A stretch of 64,000 bases of DNA from Rhizophagus irregularis (GCF_026210795.1 NC_089447.1:436501-500500), one strand, 5' to 3'; numbered from the stretch's first letter, positions 10,982 through 22,588 are shown. The notes: generated from the letters alone by a model not told the origin. Translations and numbers: made by a program.

Positions 10982-13713
10982 GTGGCCTCACAATTTAATA
11001 CACAATAATTTTTCGGATATATTAGAAAAATTAAAGACTATTCATAACATCCTGAAAATATCTTACGATGAAGCAATAAGTCATTTTAACAAAAACAAAA
11101 TAGAAAAATATATTAATCAAAGAGATAATATTATTATTACTAATCAAAAAAGGATGCTTAATTCATTATTAGATCAAAAACCAAATATCATCAAAATTGA
11201 TAGACTAATATATGATGATGAACATGGTGTTAAAACCTTTACTACCGATCCCGAACAAATAGAACAGCGAACCATAGACCACTATAAAAACATATCCAAA
11301 TCAAAAAAACTAATAGATCTTATGATCAAAATATCCCATTACGACAACCTTGGAAAGATATTTACCAACCGATGAATCATATCCCTTCAGCAGAAATTAA
11401 CAAGTTGATCGTTCCAATTACAATGGAAGAACTCAAGAATAATATTAAAGACCTCCCTAACAACAAAGCTACAGGTCCTAACAACATATCTAATGAAATT
11501 ATAAAAAAACTACTGCAACAAATGTTGGAAGTACTCCTTCTCATCTTTAATAGATGCCTTGAACATGGAATAATACCATCACAATTTGAATTAGCATACT
11601 TATACCCAATACCGAAGCCACAATGGTGGAATTATGATATTAACCTGACTAGACCTATCATATTACTAAATTGTATAAGAAAATTGATGGTCAAAATCAT
11701 TAATGGTAGACTTAACCATTATTTGTCGACTAATTATATTCTACAAATAAATAATCAAGCAGGCATACAAGGCGTGTCCTGTAATGAAATAATTCTACAG
11801 ATTCAAGCTATCATAGTCTCATAGATCACCAACACGATACAAAAAACTCATTTTATCTCGCCCTTCAAGACCTCAGTAAGGCATATGACAGAGTGGATTT
11901 AAACCTACTACAACTAGCTTTAAAACGAATCAATATCCCAGAAATATTAATCACATTTATTGAAAAATTATTTTCAAACCATCGTAATCAAATATTATTT
12001 CCCTTTGGTTGTGGATCTGAATATACCACTACGAATGGCATTATACAAGGGGAGTTATCTCTCCCTTGCTATGGGTAATATATTATGATCCCATGTTCGC
12101 TGCTATTAATAATTCACCCTATCCAGGCTACAACCTCCACGTAGCCATTCCAAAAAATATTTTTCACAACAATGATCTTCACGAAAAATCAATAAATATC
12201 AAACTCCTAGGTTACCAACACAACTTGGTTCACTCAAAATTTTAACGACCTACAAAATAATTTATCGATTGCCGATGATTTTTATGCATTAGCTAATATC
12301 AAAATTAACAAAGATAAAACAAAAATCCTTACTAATGATAAGGATATTAACAAAAAACAACATATTCCTCTAAAATTTGGGGAAGATTTAGTGGATATAA
12401 CAGTCGTTCCTCCATCAGATAACGAACGCATATTAGGAATTTATATCAATACTAACAACAAATTCCAATTTACAATTAACAAAATTAACAGAATGTTGAA
12501 ATATACTTGTTCTAATCTACGAAGAAAAAGAATCACACACGACCACGTTATATACTACGTCATCAACATACCTAGAATAGAATACCTTTGTCAACATTTT
12601 ATATTGTTACCGTATATATGTAACAATTTTAATAGAACTATTCGATCCATTTACAAATCATCCCTTTTACTCCCACGCTCTATTTATAACACAATTATTC
12701 ATAATCAAATTTACCCGAATATATTAAATATCTGGGATCGCCAATTTGCATCGTTATTAAATGCACAAGCAAATAGTCCCCTTACACGTGATATTATTGA
12801 ATATCTTATTTTATATTCTCAATCGAGATTATGGACAAATGATATTTTTTTTACCACAAAGTTCCTTGATTCACCTTCTAAAAAATTAAATAGAATTGAA
12901 AACTTATTATGTATTATGCACAATTATAAATTAGAATTCAAATTTTCCTTCAAATTTAATACTAAAGGAGGTGTTTACCCCTTTTCAGCATATCTTATTC
13001 GATCAAACAAATTTTTTAGTTATATTAAATCTTTAAAAACTAAAGAACTCTTTTATCTACAACAGATTATTACCGTTGATGGACTATTTCTTAAATCATG
13101 GAAAGAAATACAAAATTCGTTATCCAACAAAAAAGGTCGACCTCCTGCATGGTACAAATATTTACGTGAATGTATCGTTCTCAACCAAAATAACTTACAA
13201 TTAAATTTTGACTTACCAGTAAATAATTATCATAATTCGACTATTACAAAACCAAAAGTTATCGCTCAAAATTCCAAAATTACAAGAATAAAAAATATAT
13301 GGATTGCCTATTGGTGTCCCAGAACTAATAACGTAATTTATGGAAGAGTCATAGAAAAAAATCACTTTTATAACCACCATCAAACTATTACCTTTGAACA
13401 TTTTATACACATACCTGATTCACATCCTTCCAACAATAATTTGACACCACGATCATGCCCCACGTACCTTTCTAAATGTACTGGTTGTCGTTTGTCAGAA
13501 CAAAATGTTTATAACAATAACAATTTAAACACTTGTTATATTACTTCATTATCAAATTCTACATTTATTATTAATATATCAAAAAGTAATCATACCTTTC
13601 CTAATTACCAAAAACCAATTTACAAATGTTCTAAACAACATTCTACTATTAGACAAATAGCTTTAATAGATTTTAATTTCTCGCCCTTTAGAAAACCCGG
13701 ATATTTCAAATGA
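10982..13713 (+). pseudogene. LINE ORF2, reverse transcriptase region, frameshifted
   Basis: This is the RNA-dependent DNA polymerase part. Readable blocks: linker (10982-11370); KATGPNNIS (about 11466-11492); a TRPIILLN-type block (about 11648-11675); QDLSKAYDRVD with the first catalytic Asp (about 11866-11900); and NGIIQGE followed by SP...LLW (about 12033-12070), where a one-base length change in the GGGGAG run shifts the frame. At about 12211-12223 the GY-to-TTW segment lacks the codons that carry the paired catalytic Asp, with a frame change. From about 12221 to the TGA at 13711-13713 one frame is open and codes for the thumb/connection region, with a CPTYLSKCTGC Cys cluster. No active enzyme can result. 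Confidence 0.82.
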
Positions 13714-14035
13714 TCCTATAATATATCGATCACAATTACAACAATTAATAGATTTAGACTCGATTAATCAGCTTAATAGAAATCTTATTATACAATTAAT
13801 TATACCCAATTTATTACATATTCCTTTATTAAATATTTCTTTTCAACTTTTTTCTTTTACTAACTTAGAATTCCCTATAAAAAATTTTATCCGTTATTTC
13901 TGTAAAAACTCCGTAAAAATGAGCCTTTCATGGATCCATTCACGGAAAATGTAAATAATTCGATAAATTCCGTGATATAAGGTTATTAATTCCAGAAATA
14001 TGAGCCTTTTACGGAAAAAAGACGGAATATAAAAA
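13714..14035 (+). other. LINE ORF2 linker with a small inserted segment
   Basis: 13714-13880 looks like continued, frame-broken linker between the reverse transcriptase and RNase H regions. From about 13890 to 14030 the sequence changes character: two imperfect copies of an AATGAGCCTTT...ACGGAAAA segment occur about 80 bp apart, with several CCGT/ACGG motifs nearby. This looks like a small insertion, but I could not define ends or a target duplication. Confidence 0.35.
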
Positions 14036-14569
14036 ATGGATAGACTTTTTTTACAAGGATTTTATACAGATGGATCGCTCAGTCGAGACGATGATATACC
14101 AATCATGGGTTTTGGTTGGATTTTCACCTCTGATTTATCAATGAATATTAAATATTCAGGCTCATGTAAAGAATGGGCCAGCTCAACGAAAGCCGAATTG
14201 GTCGCTATTATTACAGCATTAATAGTCTGCCCACCCCATAGTACTATCAATATTTATACCGATTCGAACAATTGCATTAACACATTTAATGATCTACACT
14301 CTCCAAAATTAACTGCTAGACGTTTCCAAAAACTTAACAATTGTTCCCTATGAAATACGCCCGAACATATCATTAATACTTTACATTTGAAAGTTTCATT
14401 AATTAAAGTGAAAGCACATTCAGACAATCCTCTTAATGATGCTGCTGACATTTTAGCAAAAGAAGGTAGATCTTCGATTAATTTTATACAATTCAACATA
14501 CAACACATTAAAACACAAACATGCCACCTTACGTTTAATAATACTACAACTGTTGATCGTAACATATGA
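14036..14569 (+). pseudogene. LINE ORF2, RNase H domain with two TGA stops
   Basis: This is an RNase H1-like domain, which removes RNA from the RNA-DNA hybrid during retrotransposition. YTDGSL (first Asp), STKAELVAIITAL (Glu), IYTDS (second Asp) and, after an in-frame TGA at 14351-14353, KAHSDNPLNDAADILAK with the final His/Asp motif are all visible in one frame. A second in-frame TGA lies at 14567-14569. Both TGAs stand where a Trp codon (TGG) would be plausible. All catalytic acidic residues appear retained, unlike in the reverse transcriptase. Confidence 0.8.
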
Positions 14570-15508
14570 AAATCTATCAGAAGAATAACCAACTTTCAAT
14601 ATTTTGAATGGCACTTAGCACATCAGAACTTACAAAAAGTAAAACATTACGCTCTCAATAATATTATAGATTGGGAATATTCACAATTATGGTTTAAATA
14701 TAATTCATTTTCTAAACCAACTAGCAAACAATATACCAAACATATAAGCTGGAGAGTTAAATGCTCCAGTCATAATTTACCAACACTGGACATCCTCAAT
14801 CGTAATTATCCTGAATTACTTCAAAATTATGAAACTTGCATCTTATGCTCAACATATATATAAAGAAACTAACGAACACTTATGGAACTGCCCGCAAGTG
14901 TAATTCTTCTTACACCAATATTCGAAGAACATTACAACAAATTCAAGACGCTCATTACTTCGGAATCAAACTCGCTTTATGCCTTATATTCAGATTCCAT
15001 CACGCGTAACCCCATTTTTAAATGGGTTAAAAAACCACCTCAACAAATCATCAATATACCCGAACTCCATTGCCTTCTGATGAACTTTATTCCAACTTCC
15101 TTAACCTATCCATTCAAAGTGGCTAAAATTAGCTTATTGAAATTTCTATTCGACCTATATAAAGATATATATGAGAAAATATGGAAACAACAAGCTATAG
15201 CATGGCGCCAATTCAAAAAATCATGAGGTATCACTAAAAAATCTTTCACCAATTACAGACGTAATTATCATCAAGAAACAGCTCAAAGACTTAGACAAAC
15301 TGATTATAATAATATTAACCATATCAATGGATATCACTGTCCGTTGAACAACTCAAGATGACGAGTTGAGAATAACAACCTATGGATTTACCTAACCTCA
15401 TCGAACTTTTTACATAACCTACCTTGGTTATCATCGCTCAATGACGATCTATCAAATTTTCATTTAACAATATATTTTTATTTTACATATAAGCCTGACG
15501 GGCATTAA
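14570..15508 (+). pseudogene. LINE ORF2 C-terminal region with zinc-binding segment
   Basis: The frame runs on after the TGA at 14567 and reaches CILC at about 14838-14850. A shift in the TATATATAA run then moves it to the frame reading ETNEHLWNCPQV, giving a broken C-x2-C...H-x4-C zinc motif usual after LINE RNase H domains. A further frame (14882-15226) gives a continued C-terminal tail ending in a TGA. Readable sequence continues through another TGA at 15359-15361 to a TAA at 15506-15508. Confidence 0.65.
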
Positions 15509-15782
15509 TATTTACTACTTTACTACCTACTGATTTTACTAATATTAATGTTTCTTTTTTTTTAGATTAGTTTTTGTTATATATAGTTCTTTTTCTAATC
15601 TTTATCAGTAGCGTAGTTTTACTGTTAGAGTAGTTCCGCCCGGAGGGTGAGGTCCTGTTTACAGGATATATAACCACAGTACCCCTAATAGTATAGTTTT
15701 TCACTCAAGTTGTTGTTAACTTATATTAGGTATTCATCATAGGTTACTCCTCTCTAAAATAAAATAAAATAAAATAAATAAT
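15509..15782 (+). repeat. LINE 3' UTR and AAAAT tail
   Basis: The stretch is untranslated and relatively GC-rich around 15625-15690, where a short hairpin with CCTGT/ACAGG arms lies. It ends in repeated AAAAT units (15756-15782), the kind of tail left by target-primed reverse transcription. The sequence beyond is paralogous to about 35980 onward. Confidence 0.7.
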
Positions 15783-16892
15783 ACTTTACCAGACTATCGA
15801 TCGTAATTCATACATTCCTATTCCTTTATTATATAATACCTCATATGTGATATCCAATTTTTATCTTCAATTAATTATAAATATAAAATTATATAAATTA
15901 TAAATATAAATACTGCCAACAATTCAAACAACATTATAAAACAAACATTAAATCTTGTTATTAATAAACAAGAAATGAAAGTTTCCAGTTTTTTTTGCCA
16001 ATATTTCGTTTTTCACAAAAATGCCTAGTGAAATAAAGTTTAGTAGAAATGTTGAAAAATGTACAGTAGACTTGAGAATCCCTAACCTTCCTCACGTGAT
16101 TAAGTTTTTTATCATAATTATACGTTGTGCAACAAAAAAAATCGTGAGTGATGCAAATCATGCAACAGCCATATATGTAAAGTCCTTAAAGTCCTGTGAT
16201 TAAAATGATGATCTGTCAGGTGCTTGTATAAAAAAACATTTAATTTATTAAAATAAATTTTTAATAATCTAAAGTATAATTATAAAGGAATATTTGAATA
16301 TTTGAATAAGGAGTTGCTTCTTTGGTTTTTATTTTCGACATTTTAAGAGTGTAAAAAAATATTTTATTATATGTAAAATTTTAAAATTTGTAAGTAAACG
16401 TAACAGCATTATAAACAATTCCTTTTTCCCGCATAATTTTATTTGTTTTCACGAGAAATTATAAAAAATAGCTTACTTTATTTTACTATTAAAGAATGGG
16501 AAAAAAAATGATTGTGATTTGTGATATGCAAGTCCTGGGTCGAAGACCGTAAAGATCAGTCCTAAGACCAGGACCGGTACTCCTAGGACTACTAAATGAA
16601 CAAATTTAATTAGTTTAAATTAAGACTCAAACTCATGGAAAAGTACTACTATATAACTTCGCAAGAAATGATATCTCTTTCACTGTATCACAAAAAAATG
16701 AAATATACTATTAATTACCGAGTCAAGACTTTCATGATTGTATTTAAGAATTAATTATGTATCCTCTAAAAATTTTTTCAAACGTAAGTTATTTATTATA
16801 TTTACTCTTACTAATCAGTTTTAGTTAAGATTTAAATGGCGCAGTATTATTAATACTGAGTCTGTTAGTTACGGTACCTGCTAAAAGGTAAA

Positions 16893-16928
16893 GATCGTAA
16901 CACTCTGGAGTACTGGAGTGCTACGATC
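16893..16928. other. Imperfect hairpin
   Basis: Arms GATCGTAACACTC (16893-16905) and GAGTGCTACGATC (16916-16928) pair with one mismatch around a 10-nt loop. The paralogue at about 29759 keeps the left arm but has lost the right one, so no conserved role is indicated. Confidence 0.6.
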
Positions 16929-17076
16929 AATTAAACCACATTAGTAGCACTTGAATACATTACCGATATAATTAATTATATTTACTTATGTATTGGATTT
17001 TTTTTTGATCGGTTTTCCTTTTAGTTCTTAACATTTGGAAATTTCAATAAGGATTTTAATGAAAACTGATGACCAA

Positions 17077-17235
17077 TATGTCTATTACTATGATCTCCAG
17101 TTGCAACAACTTAAACCAAACGATAAATTAATAACTTACAAAATTATTTAAGAAAATTCTATTTTTCTAACGATAATGATTAGTTCAGATTATAATCTTT
17201 AAAATTATGACATGAATTTTTTATTATTATATTTT
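17077..17235 (+). pseudogene. Relic of NYDH-family gene inside block 2
   Basis: Fragments matching the NYDH gene are in order on the plus strand: CCAGTTGCAACAA, then codons for NDK, then ATAACTTACAAAATTATT, then GAAAATTC and the motif before NYDH. There are large losses and stops. The same relic is at 30157-30313, and a further decayed one at about 41654-41880. Confidence 0.5.
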
Positions 17236-18439
17236 TATTGACAAAATTAGGGGTTTTTCAAAAACATACCGCATGGTAAACGTAACTTTGATAAAATACA
17301 AAAAAGGGGAAAAAGGTAACACATGAATTTTTTATTATGATTTATAACAATTTGAGTACTGTACATCATGTGATTTTTATGGAAATGTCGAGTAACATAG
17401 GACAAGTATCGTTTTCCATTTAAATATATGAGAGTTTCTTCCAAAAAATAATTATTTTCTTTCTCTTATTTACTGGTCGATTATTACCTATCCTAATATA
17501 CGTATATCAGATATACAAAAAGTTTTTGTCATGGAAAATTCGTTTATACAAAGGAAGGCCTTCCTACTGTAGTTCAACTTTTCGACCTTAGACTCTTTGA
17601 CACTTATACATTTAATTGAAGGTAAAAAATTGTTGTTATAAGAATGTAAATAACAGATACTACATACTGTATAAATTATTATATAAAAGAAATGTAAGAA
17701 TTCTTAAATTTTTTTTTATGGTAAAGTAAATTAATTTTGTTATTTTTTTATTTTTATGGTATAGACAAGACTGTTAAATTAAAACTACTATTAACAGTTA
17801 AATTCCACACCAAGATGGATTCATCCCGCCTGTTATTATACAGGCTCGGCTAGCTTAAAACTAAAAAATTAAAATGCCCTAATCAAGAAATAAAAATTTT
17901 TAAAAGAGGTATCTATCTAATTTTAATAGTATTCCTTATTATTCTTTCACCATGTATAAATACTGTCAAATATGAAATAGTTCAAAAATAAAGGAAATTG
18001 TTTTTTTTTCTTTTTTCCTTAGAGAGTGTGCTAACGAAACCTCACATGGTACGACGTTTCTAATTAACAAGAAAGTCATGATCATCAGAGAATATGGATT
18101 AATGTAGTCTCCTTTTCCTCCGAGGTGATAGTGAGGTTATCATCGTCGTCATTAATTGCATCATCAATATATCTTCAAATGGAAGCGTGGGACATTCTTT
18201 CGTGAAAGAAATTTACTATCTTTTTCAGAAATGTTGCACCAGAAATTTATTGAAGAAAGTGATATCTTCTATAACTATATTCTGATCGTATGTACGCAGT
18301 AATTATTTGTTTTTGCGTTCTCGCCGAAGCTGATTCTTCATCTGAAAGGGGTGTATGGAGATGACGAATAGATTCGTAGAGTAAATATTAAATTCGCTTA
18401 ATAAAGGTGTTGATGAAAGAGGTAACAAAGGGATTTGGT

Positions 18440-18790
18440 TGTGCTGAATCTTCATCATAACAAATGAAATGTTTCTTCCACAATCAATTGAAATCCAAGA
18501 TCAACCGTCAGGAATTATCCAATCAGTTGGTGGATTAAGAGGGAAATAAAATTGAAGCAGTACCTTGTTCGTTGACATCACTGCAAATTTCATGGAATCC
18601 CATATTTTTCCATCGCTCTTAAGTTGACGACTATTTCATAACCATCCTTTGGGGGGATAATCTTTATAAACTCTCGCTTGCATTAATTGAATATTCTACG
18701 GCATCTTCGTTAAGAGGAGCTAATTGATTACTAAAGGACCACTACATCATTCCTTTAATCACGAGATTCTGATTAACTAAATATTATATT
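18440..18790 (-). pseudogene. F-box-like gene relic (middle part), copy B
   Basis: This is the same relic as at 2240-2720, shortened. The reverse complement keeps the codons for the VNEL region and the region before it, with gaps and stops. It follows the 3' flank of the NYDH pseudogene at 19024-19405 on the same strand. Confidence 0.55.
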
Positions 18791-19023
18791 CTCAGTAATT
18801 AATTTAGTAAAAATTGGATAAAAATTCATATGAGTTGGCTAAATAATTCTTGGTAATAATGAAGGAAGAGGTGAAGGAATTGTGATGAGGGAAAGTAAAG
18901 TTTGAAAAAATGAAGGAGTATGGTGTAAGGGAGAATATTTTATTTTTAAAAATCCTAATTTATTACGTGAAACCAAATAATTTAATAAGTTTGTGGATGT
19001 GATAACGCACCATAACGTACTAT

Positions 19024-19405
19024 TTAAATTATAATTTCATCCGTTCCTTGTGAAACACGTAAATAAATCTTAATATATAATCCTTATTCAAGGCTTAATT
19101 TTTGTTGTGGAGATAATGGTGTTTCGTTATTCCGTGTATTCATATCAAGTTGCTCATTATTCAGTAAGTCTTCAACAATTAAATGAGGTAATAATTTACA
19201 CCTAACAAAGTAATTCGTTGTATAGTAATATTGATAAAAAAATTCATGATCGTAATTAAGATTATAATCAGGATCATTATCATTAAAAATATCAGAATTT
19301 TCTTGAACAATTTGTAGGTTATTAAGAAAAAATTCTTCCCCTATTAATTAAATAACGTTGCATAATTGTTGCGACTGGATTAACAGTAGCTGATGAAGTA
19401 GACAT
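19024..19405 (-). pseudogene. NYDH-family copy, broken, in copy B
   Basis: It starts like the intact copies (MSTS.ATVNPVATI) but a deletion of about 35 bp removes the FFH...K region and brings a stop after 27 codons. Downstream blocks, including NYDH, CKLLPH-like and LSPQQK codons, are still recognisable to the TAA at 19024-19026. The paralogues in copies A and C are intact. Confidence 0.7.
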
Positions 19406-20340
19406 GTTGCTTCTTTGATTTATTAAACAACCGGAGTTTATTTTCAATAATTTTAATGAGAAAAAAGTAAAAAGGGTTATAGACCTCTTGCAATCGGGTT
19501 TGGTATATTTATATACGAAATTATCAAACAATGAAGCTAACCATTTTAGCTTAGTTTTTGTTTGTTTATGTCTTCAAATAAAAGAAGGTATAAATATATA
19601 TTAATTTATCGATGAACATACTGTAAGTATACGAATTTTTTTACCATATACTTGATACATGATTCGAACCGATAAAAGAACAATATTATTAATAGAGATA
19701 TTGTTAACAAAGTGTATAAACCAGATTGATAGAGCTAGAACTAATATCAGATTTCGAAATCGAAATTATAAATTTTTTTAATCAAAACTTGTGTTTGTGT
19801 TGTGAATGTAGATCTTTGTTTATCTGTTTATTTATGCATCGTTTCATCATTTATTTGTCAATATAGGATAAATAGAAAAAAAAATAAAGGAAGGAATTTT
19901 TAGTTACACAAAATACTAATTTAAAACTTTATAAAAAAAATGTCGAATTTACTTCTTAATTTGTTTATTTGTCATTGAAAATTTAATATAATAGAAAATG
20001 TTTTTTATTTTTCGTTTAATTATTAAAAATATAATCTAATCAAAGTATGTTAACCTTATCATAAATATATTGATTGAACAACCTCATCATTGCATTATAG
20101 TTTAATATGGGGATCAACGTCGATTAATAATTATACAGTAATCATAAAATAAAAAAGTATAATATTCTGAACAATGCATCGGCTCATATAAAATTAATAT
20201 ACTGAATCGAAAAAATTTAATTAAAATATGTTTGTCATAATAATTTCTTTTAAACTCTTTACTTTTTATTAAATAACTCAAAATCACAATAAATTCAAGA
20301 GCTTTAGGAAAATTTTCACAATGGGATCATTATAGATTTA

Positions 20341-20473
20341 CATATCGGCTGATTGGAAAAATCAAGCCAATTAATATTTAAGCTCAGTTGATGGGTTCAT
20401 TATATAACTGATGGGTTACTTATTGTCATTAGTGTATAAAATTATGGGGAGGCTTTTCTGATCAGCCGATATG
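20341..20473. mobile_element. Short inverted-repeat element (MITE-like)
   Basis: The ends are inverted repeats: CATATCGGCTGAT at 20341-20353 and its complement at 20461-20473, with similarity continuing inward (GAAAA..TCAAGCC against GAAAAGCC). It is absent at the corresponding places in copies A and C. The target duplication is not clear. Immediately right of it GCGTGCACT-type words repeat three times (20489-20518). Confidence 0.6.
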
Positions 20474-20734
20474 ATATACGCATAATATGCGTGCACTGCG
20501 TGCACTGCGTGCACTGTGCGGAATATAACTGAATAGAGTCGGTAAGCGTCCTGCATTATACTACACATCGTACTAAAAATTAAGCTTTTATTAATGCAGA
20601 GAAAAATTGGTTCTCTTTTTTAAAACCATTGAATAGTACATTCTTGTTAAATAATTACTTATAATTCAAAAATTTCAAATATAAAAATTTTTTAATCGAT
20701 AATAATTTTCTTATAATTCCTTTAGTCTTGCTGA

Positions 20735-20929
20735 CCCTATAAAAACGAAATGTGTTGAATTTGTTTTATATTTGTGCTCATGTGTAATAAATATCTAAAA
20801 AAGCATCATTTTATCCGATTTATGTCTTATTACAAAAAAACAAAATTAAACAAAATGGTGCTTTTTCAGACATTTATTACACATGAGCACGAATTTAAAA
20901 TAAATTTAACACATTTCGTTTTTATAGGG
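20735..20929. mobile_element. 195-bp inverted-repeat element with CCCTATAA ends
   Basis: Both arms run inward from CCCTATAAAAACGAAATG and stay similar for about 70 bp, so nearly the whole element is a long imperfect hairpin. It is flanked by TGA on both sides (20732-20734 and 20930-20932). The paralogous sites in copy C (about 33890) and at about 28245 lack it and read straight across. This is a non-autonomous DNA transposon. The 3-bp duplication and end sequence match the larger element at 26617-28118. Confidence 0.85.
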
Positions 20930-21542
20930 TGAAGTTTCTTCCCGCTATATTTTACTTTGTGTATATTGAATAATAGGAATAATATGTAATTAATTAAAAG
21001 TCAGTAAATAAAGATACTACTAATAAAAGAAACTGTTATACCAAATATTTATTTTTTTATTCCTCTATTTGTAAAAATTTACATACTAATCACCATTTTT
21101 TTTTTTAAAAAAAAAAGGACATATTCGCTTATGAAAGGATAAGATCATCATATGGAAAAATAAAGTGTAATGAAAACAATGAATAACTACTACAAACAAC
21201 AATGGATGAACTGGTTGAAAAAAAACTGCATAAATTAATTTTAGCTTTTTTTTTTAATAATTACACAAAAAGCTAATAAGGGACTATGGGGTTGTGTTAC
21301 ATTTATTTACATTGAAAGTGTGTCCAAATTTGGTCATGTTTGAAAGGAGTGAATGAAGCTAATCACAATTCAGCAAAGTTAATTCCAGACTGAATAATAC
21401 GAATTTTAATTAATAATTTAATATTATTATATTTTAAAGCTTAAGAAGTTCAATACGATTTGAAGGAGTGAATGAAACTAATCACAATTCGGTTAGTTAA
21501 TACAGTAGTAGAAAAACCATTAATAACTATACGGCACCATAA

Positions 21543-21846
21543 GGCCACACAAATTCAATTTTTCGGTTCACGTAACATTGAAATTTAAAATCAACCCGGG
21601 GACCCGGGGTTTATTGTTTATTAGTAAAAAAAGTTTATATATAAAATCGTGACATTTGATTGGTTGTCTTTTAAAAGGGAGGAATTTATTTTCTCAGAAG
21701 TTCTCAGCCGCGTGATAAACTTACCCGCCAATAAAATTACGTCCTGATCACATGATAAATTTTTTATATATAAACTTTTTTTTATTGAAATTTGAAAAAG
21801 TGACCCGGCCGGGTGAAGTGAACCGAAAATTCGAATTTGTGTGGCC
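21543..21846. mobile_element. 304-bp inverted-repeat element flanked by TAA
   Basis: Terminal repeats start with GGCCACACAAATTC, and similarity extends past CGGTTCAC to about 35 bp. Both flanks are TAA (21540-21542 and 21847-21849). The paralogous site near 35720 (opposite strand) reads CCATAATATGG with a single TAA, an empty site. TAA duplication is typical of PIF/Harbinger-type elements; that assignment is inference, as no transposase is present. Subterminal GC-rich words (CCCGGG, CCGGCCGG) occur just inside the ends. Confidence 0.85.
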
Positions 21847-22176
21847 TAATATGGCTATCATAATAAGAAAATTTTGCCTTAAATTTTATTATATGCGTAG
21901 TGATTGATATCATTTCCTTTATAAATTATTTAAAAATTAAAAAATTTACAGTATAAGAATGATGTGATAAGCATAAGAGTTGACCAAATAATAATTCTAG
22001 GTAATAATGAAGGAAGAGGTGAAGGAGTTAAGAGATATAGTAGGGAAAGTAAAGTTTGAAAAAAACGAATGAAGTATGATTATGGTGTAGGAGAGAAATA
22101 TTTTATATTTTAAAATTCACAGAAACTGAAATAATTTAATGATAATAAATGTGATAAACGCACCATAATGTACTAT

Positions 22177-22588
22177 TTACATTATAATTTCATCCGTTCC
22201 TTGTGAAATACGTAAATAAAGCTTTATATACAAGCCTTCTTCAAGGTTTAATTTTTGTTGTGGAGATAATGGTGTTTCGTTATTTTGTGTATTTATATCA
22301 AACTGCTCAGCATTCAATAAATCTTCAACTATTAAATGAGTTAATAATTTACACCTGACATAATACTTCATTGCATAATGTTGATAAAAAAAATTCATGA
22401 TCGTAATTAAGATTATAATCAGAATCATTTTCATCGTAATAATTTGAATTTTCTTGAATAATTTTGTAAGTTATCAAGTAAAAATTTTTATCATTTGGTG
22501 TACAATGAAAAAACCTTCCCTTAGTAATTAGAAAACGTTGTATAATTGTTGCAACTGGATTAATAACAGCAGCTGGTGAAGTAGACAT
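22177..22588 (-). pseudogene. NYDH-family copy with one homopolymer frameshift
   Basis: This is a nearly complete family member: MSTS...VINPVATI, KGRFFH, NYDHEFF, then in the next frame YYVRCKLL, LSPQQKLNLEE and DEIIM. The only break is in the run of A at about 22385-22392 (coding-strand T run after NYDHE), which has eight bases where intact copies have seven. This could be a true mutation or a sequencing error; if an error, the gene is intact. An F-box-like N-terminal relic lies directly upstream on the same strand. Confidence 0.7.

Larger units (their letters stand above)
6830..15785 (+). mobile_element. Non-LTR retrotransposon (LINE), APE-RT-RNase H type, inactive
   Basis: In order: ORF1 with a CCHC zinc knuckle; an apurinic-type endonuclease; a reverse transcriptase; RNase H; a C-terminal zinc-binding segment; a 3' UTR of about 250 bp; and an AAAAT-rich tail. 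There are no LTRs. Endonuclease plus C-terminal RNase H is typical of the I/Tad-like branch, but I do not assign a clade. The right end is set by the tail at 15756-15782. The left end is uncertain: sequence up to about 6830 resembles the paralogous site at about 35735-35765, and homology resumes after the tail at about 15815, matching about 35980. ORF2 is broken many times. Confidence 0.88.
15790..17340. repeat. Duplicated non-coding block 2 (first copy)
   Basis: The stretch is paralogous to 28900-30430, about 36000-36860 and 41050-41880. It contains no convincing gene: short frames at 15961-16203 are not conserved among copies. Landmarks are the CACGTGATTAAG segment near 16094, a GC-rich stretch at 16529-16590 with repeated AGTCCT/AGGACT words, and the hairpin at 16893-16928. 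It sits immediately upstream of segmental copy B. Confidence 0.65.
17341..21330. repeat. Segmental duplicate, copy B
   Basis: The stretch is colinear with copies A (421-4960) and C (30430-34420). It differs from them by two inverted-repeat insertions (20341-20473 and 20735-20929) and has only one 180-bp unit. 19540-20340 holds no gene that I can support. Confidence 0.75.

Noticed and set aside
12391-12393. GTG at 12391 as a start codon of a 440-codon protein
   Set aside because: The frame is open upstream to about 12221 and continues reverse transcriptase homology; GTG is just an internal Val codon.
16529-16590. GC-rich stretch with repeated AGTCCT/AGGACT words as a possible tRNA or structured RNA
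   Set aside because: It cannot be folded by eye into a cloverleaf, no B-box is seen, and it is shortened in the paralogue at about 29395-29455.
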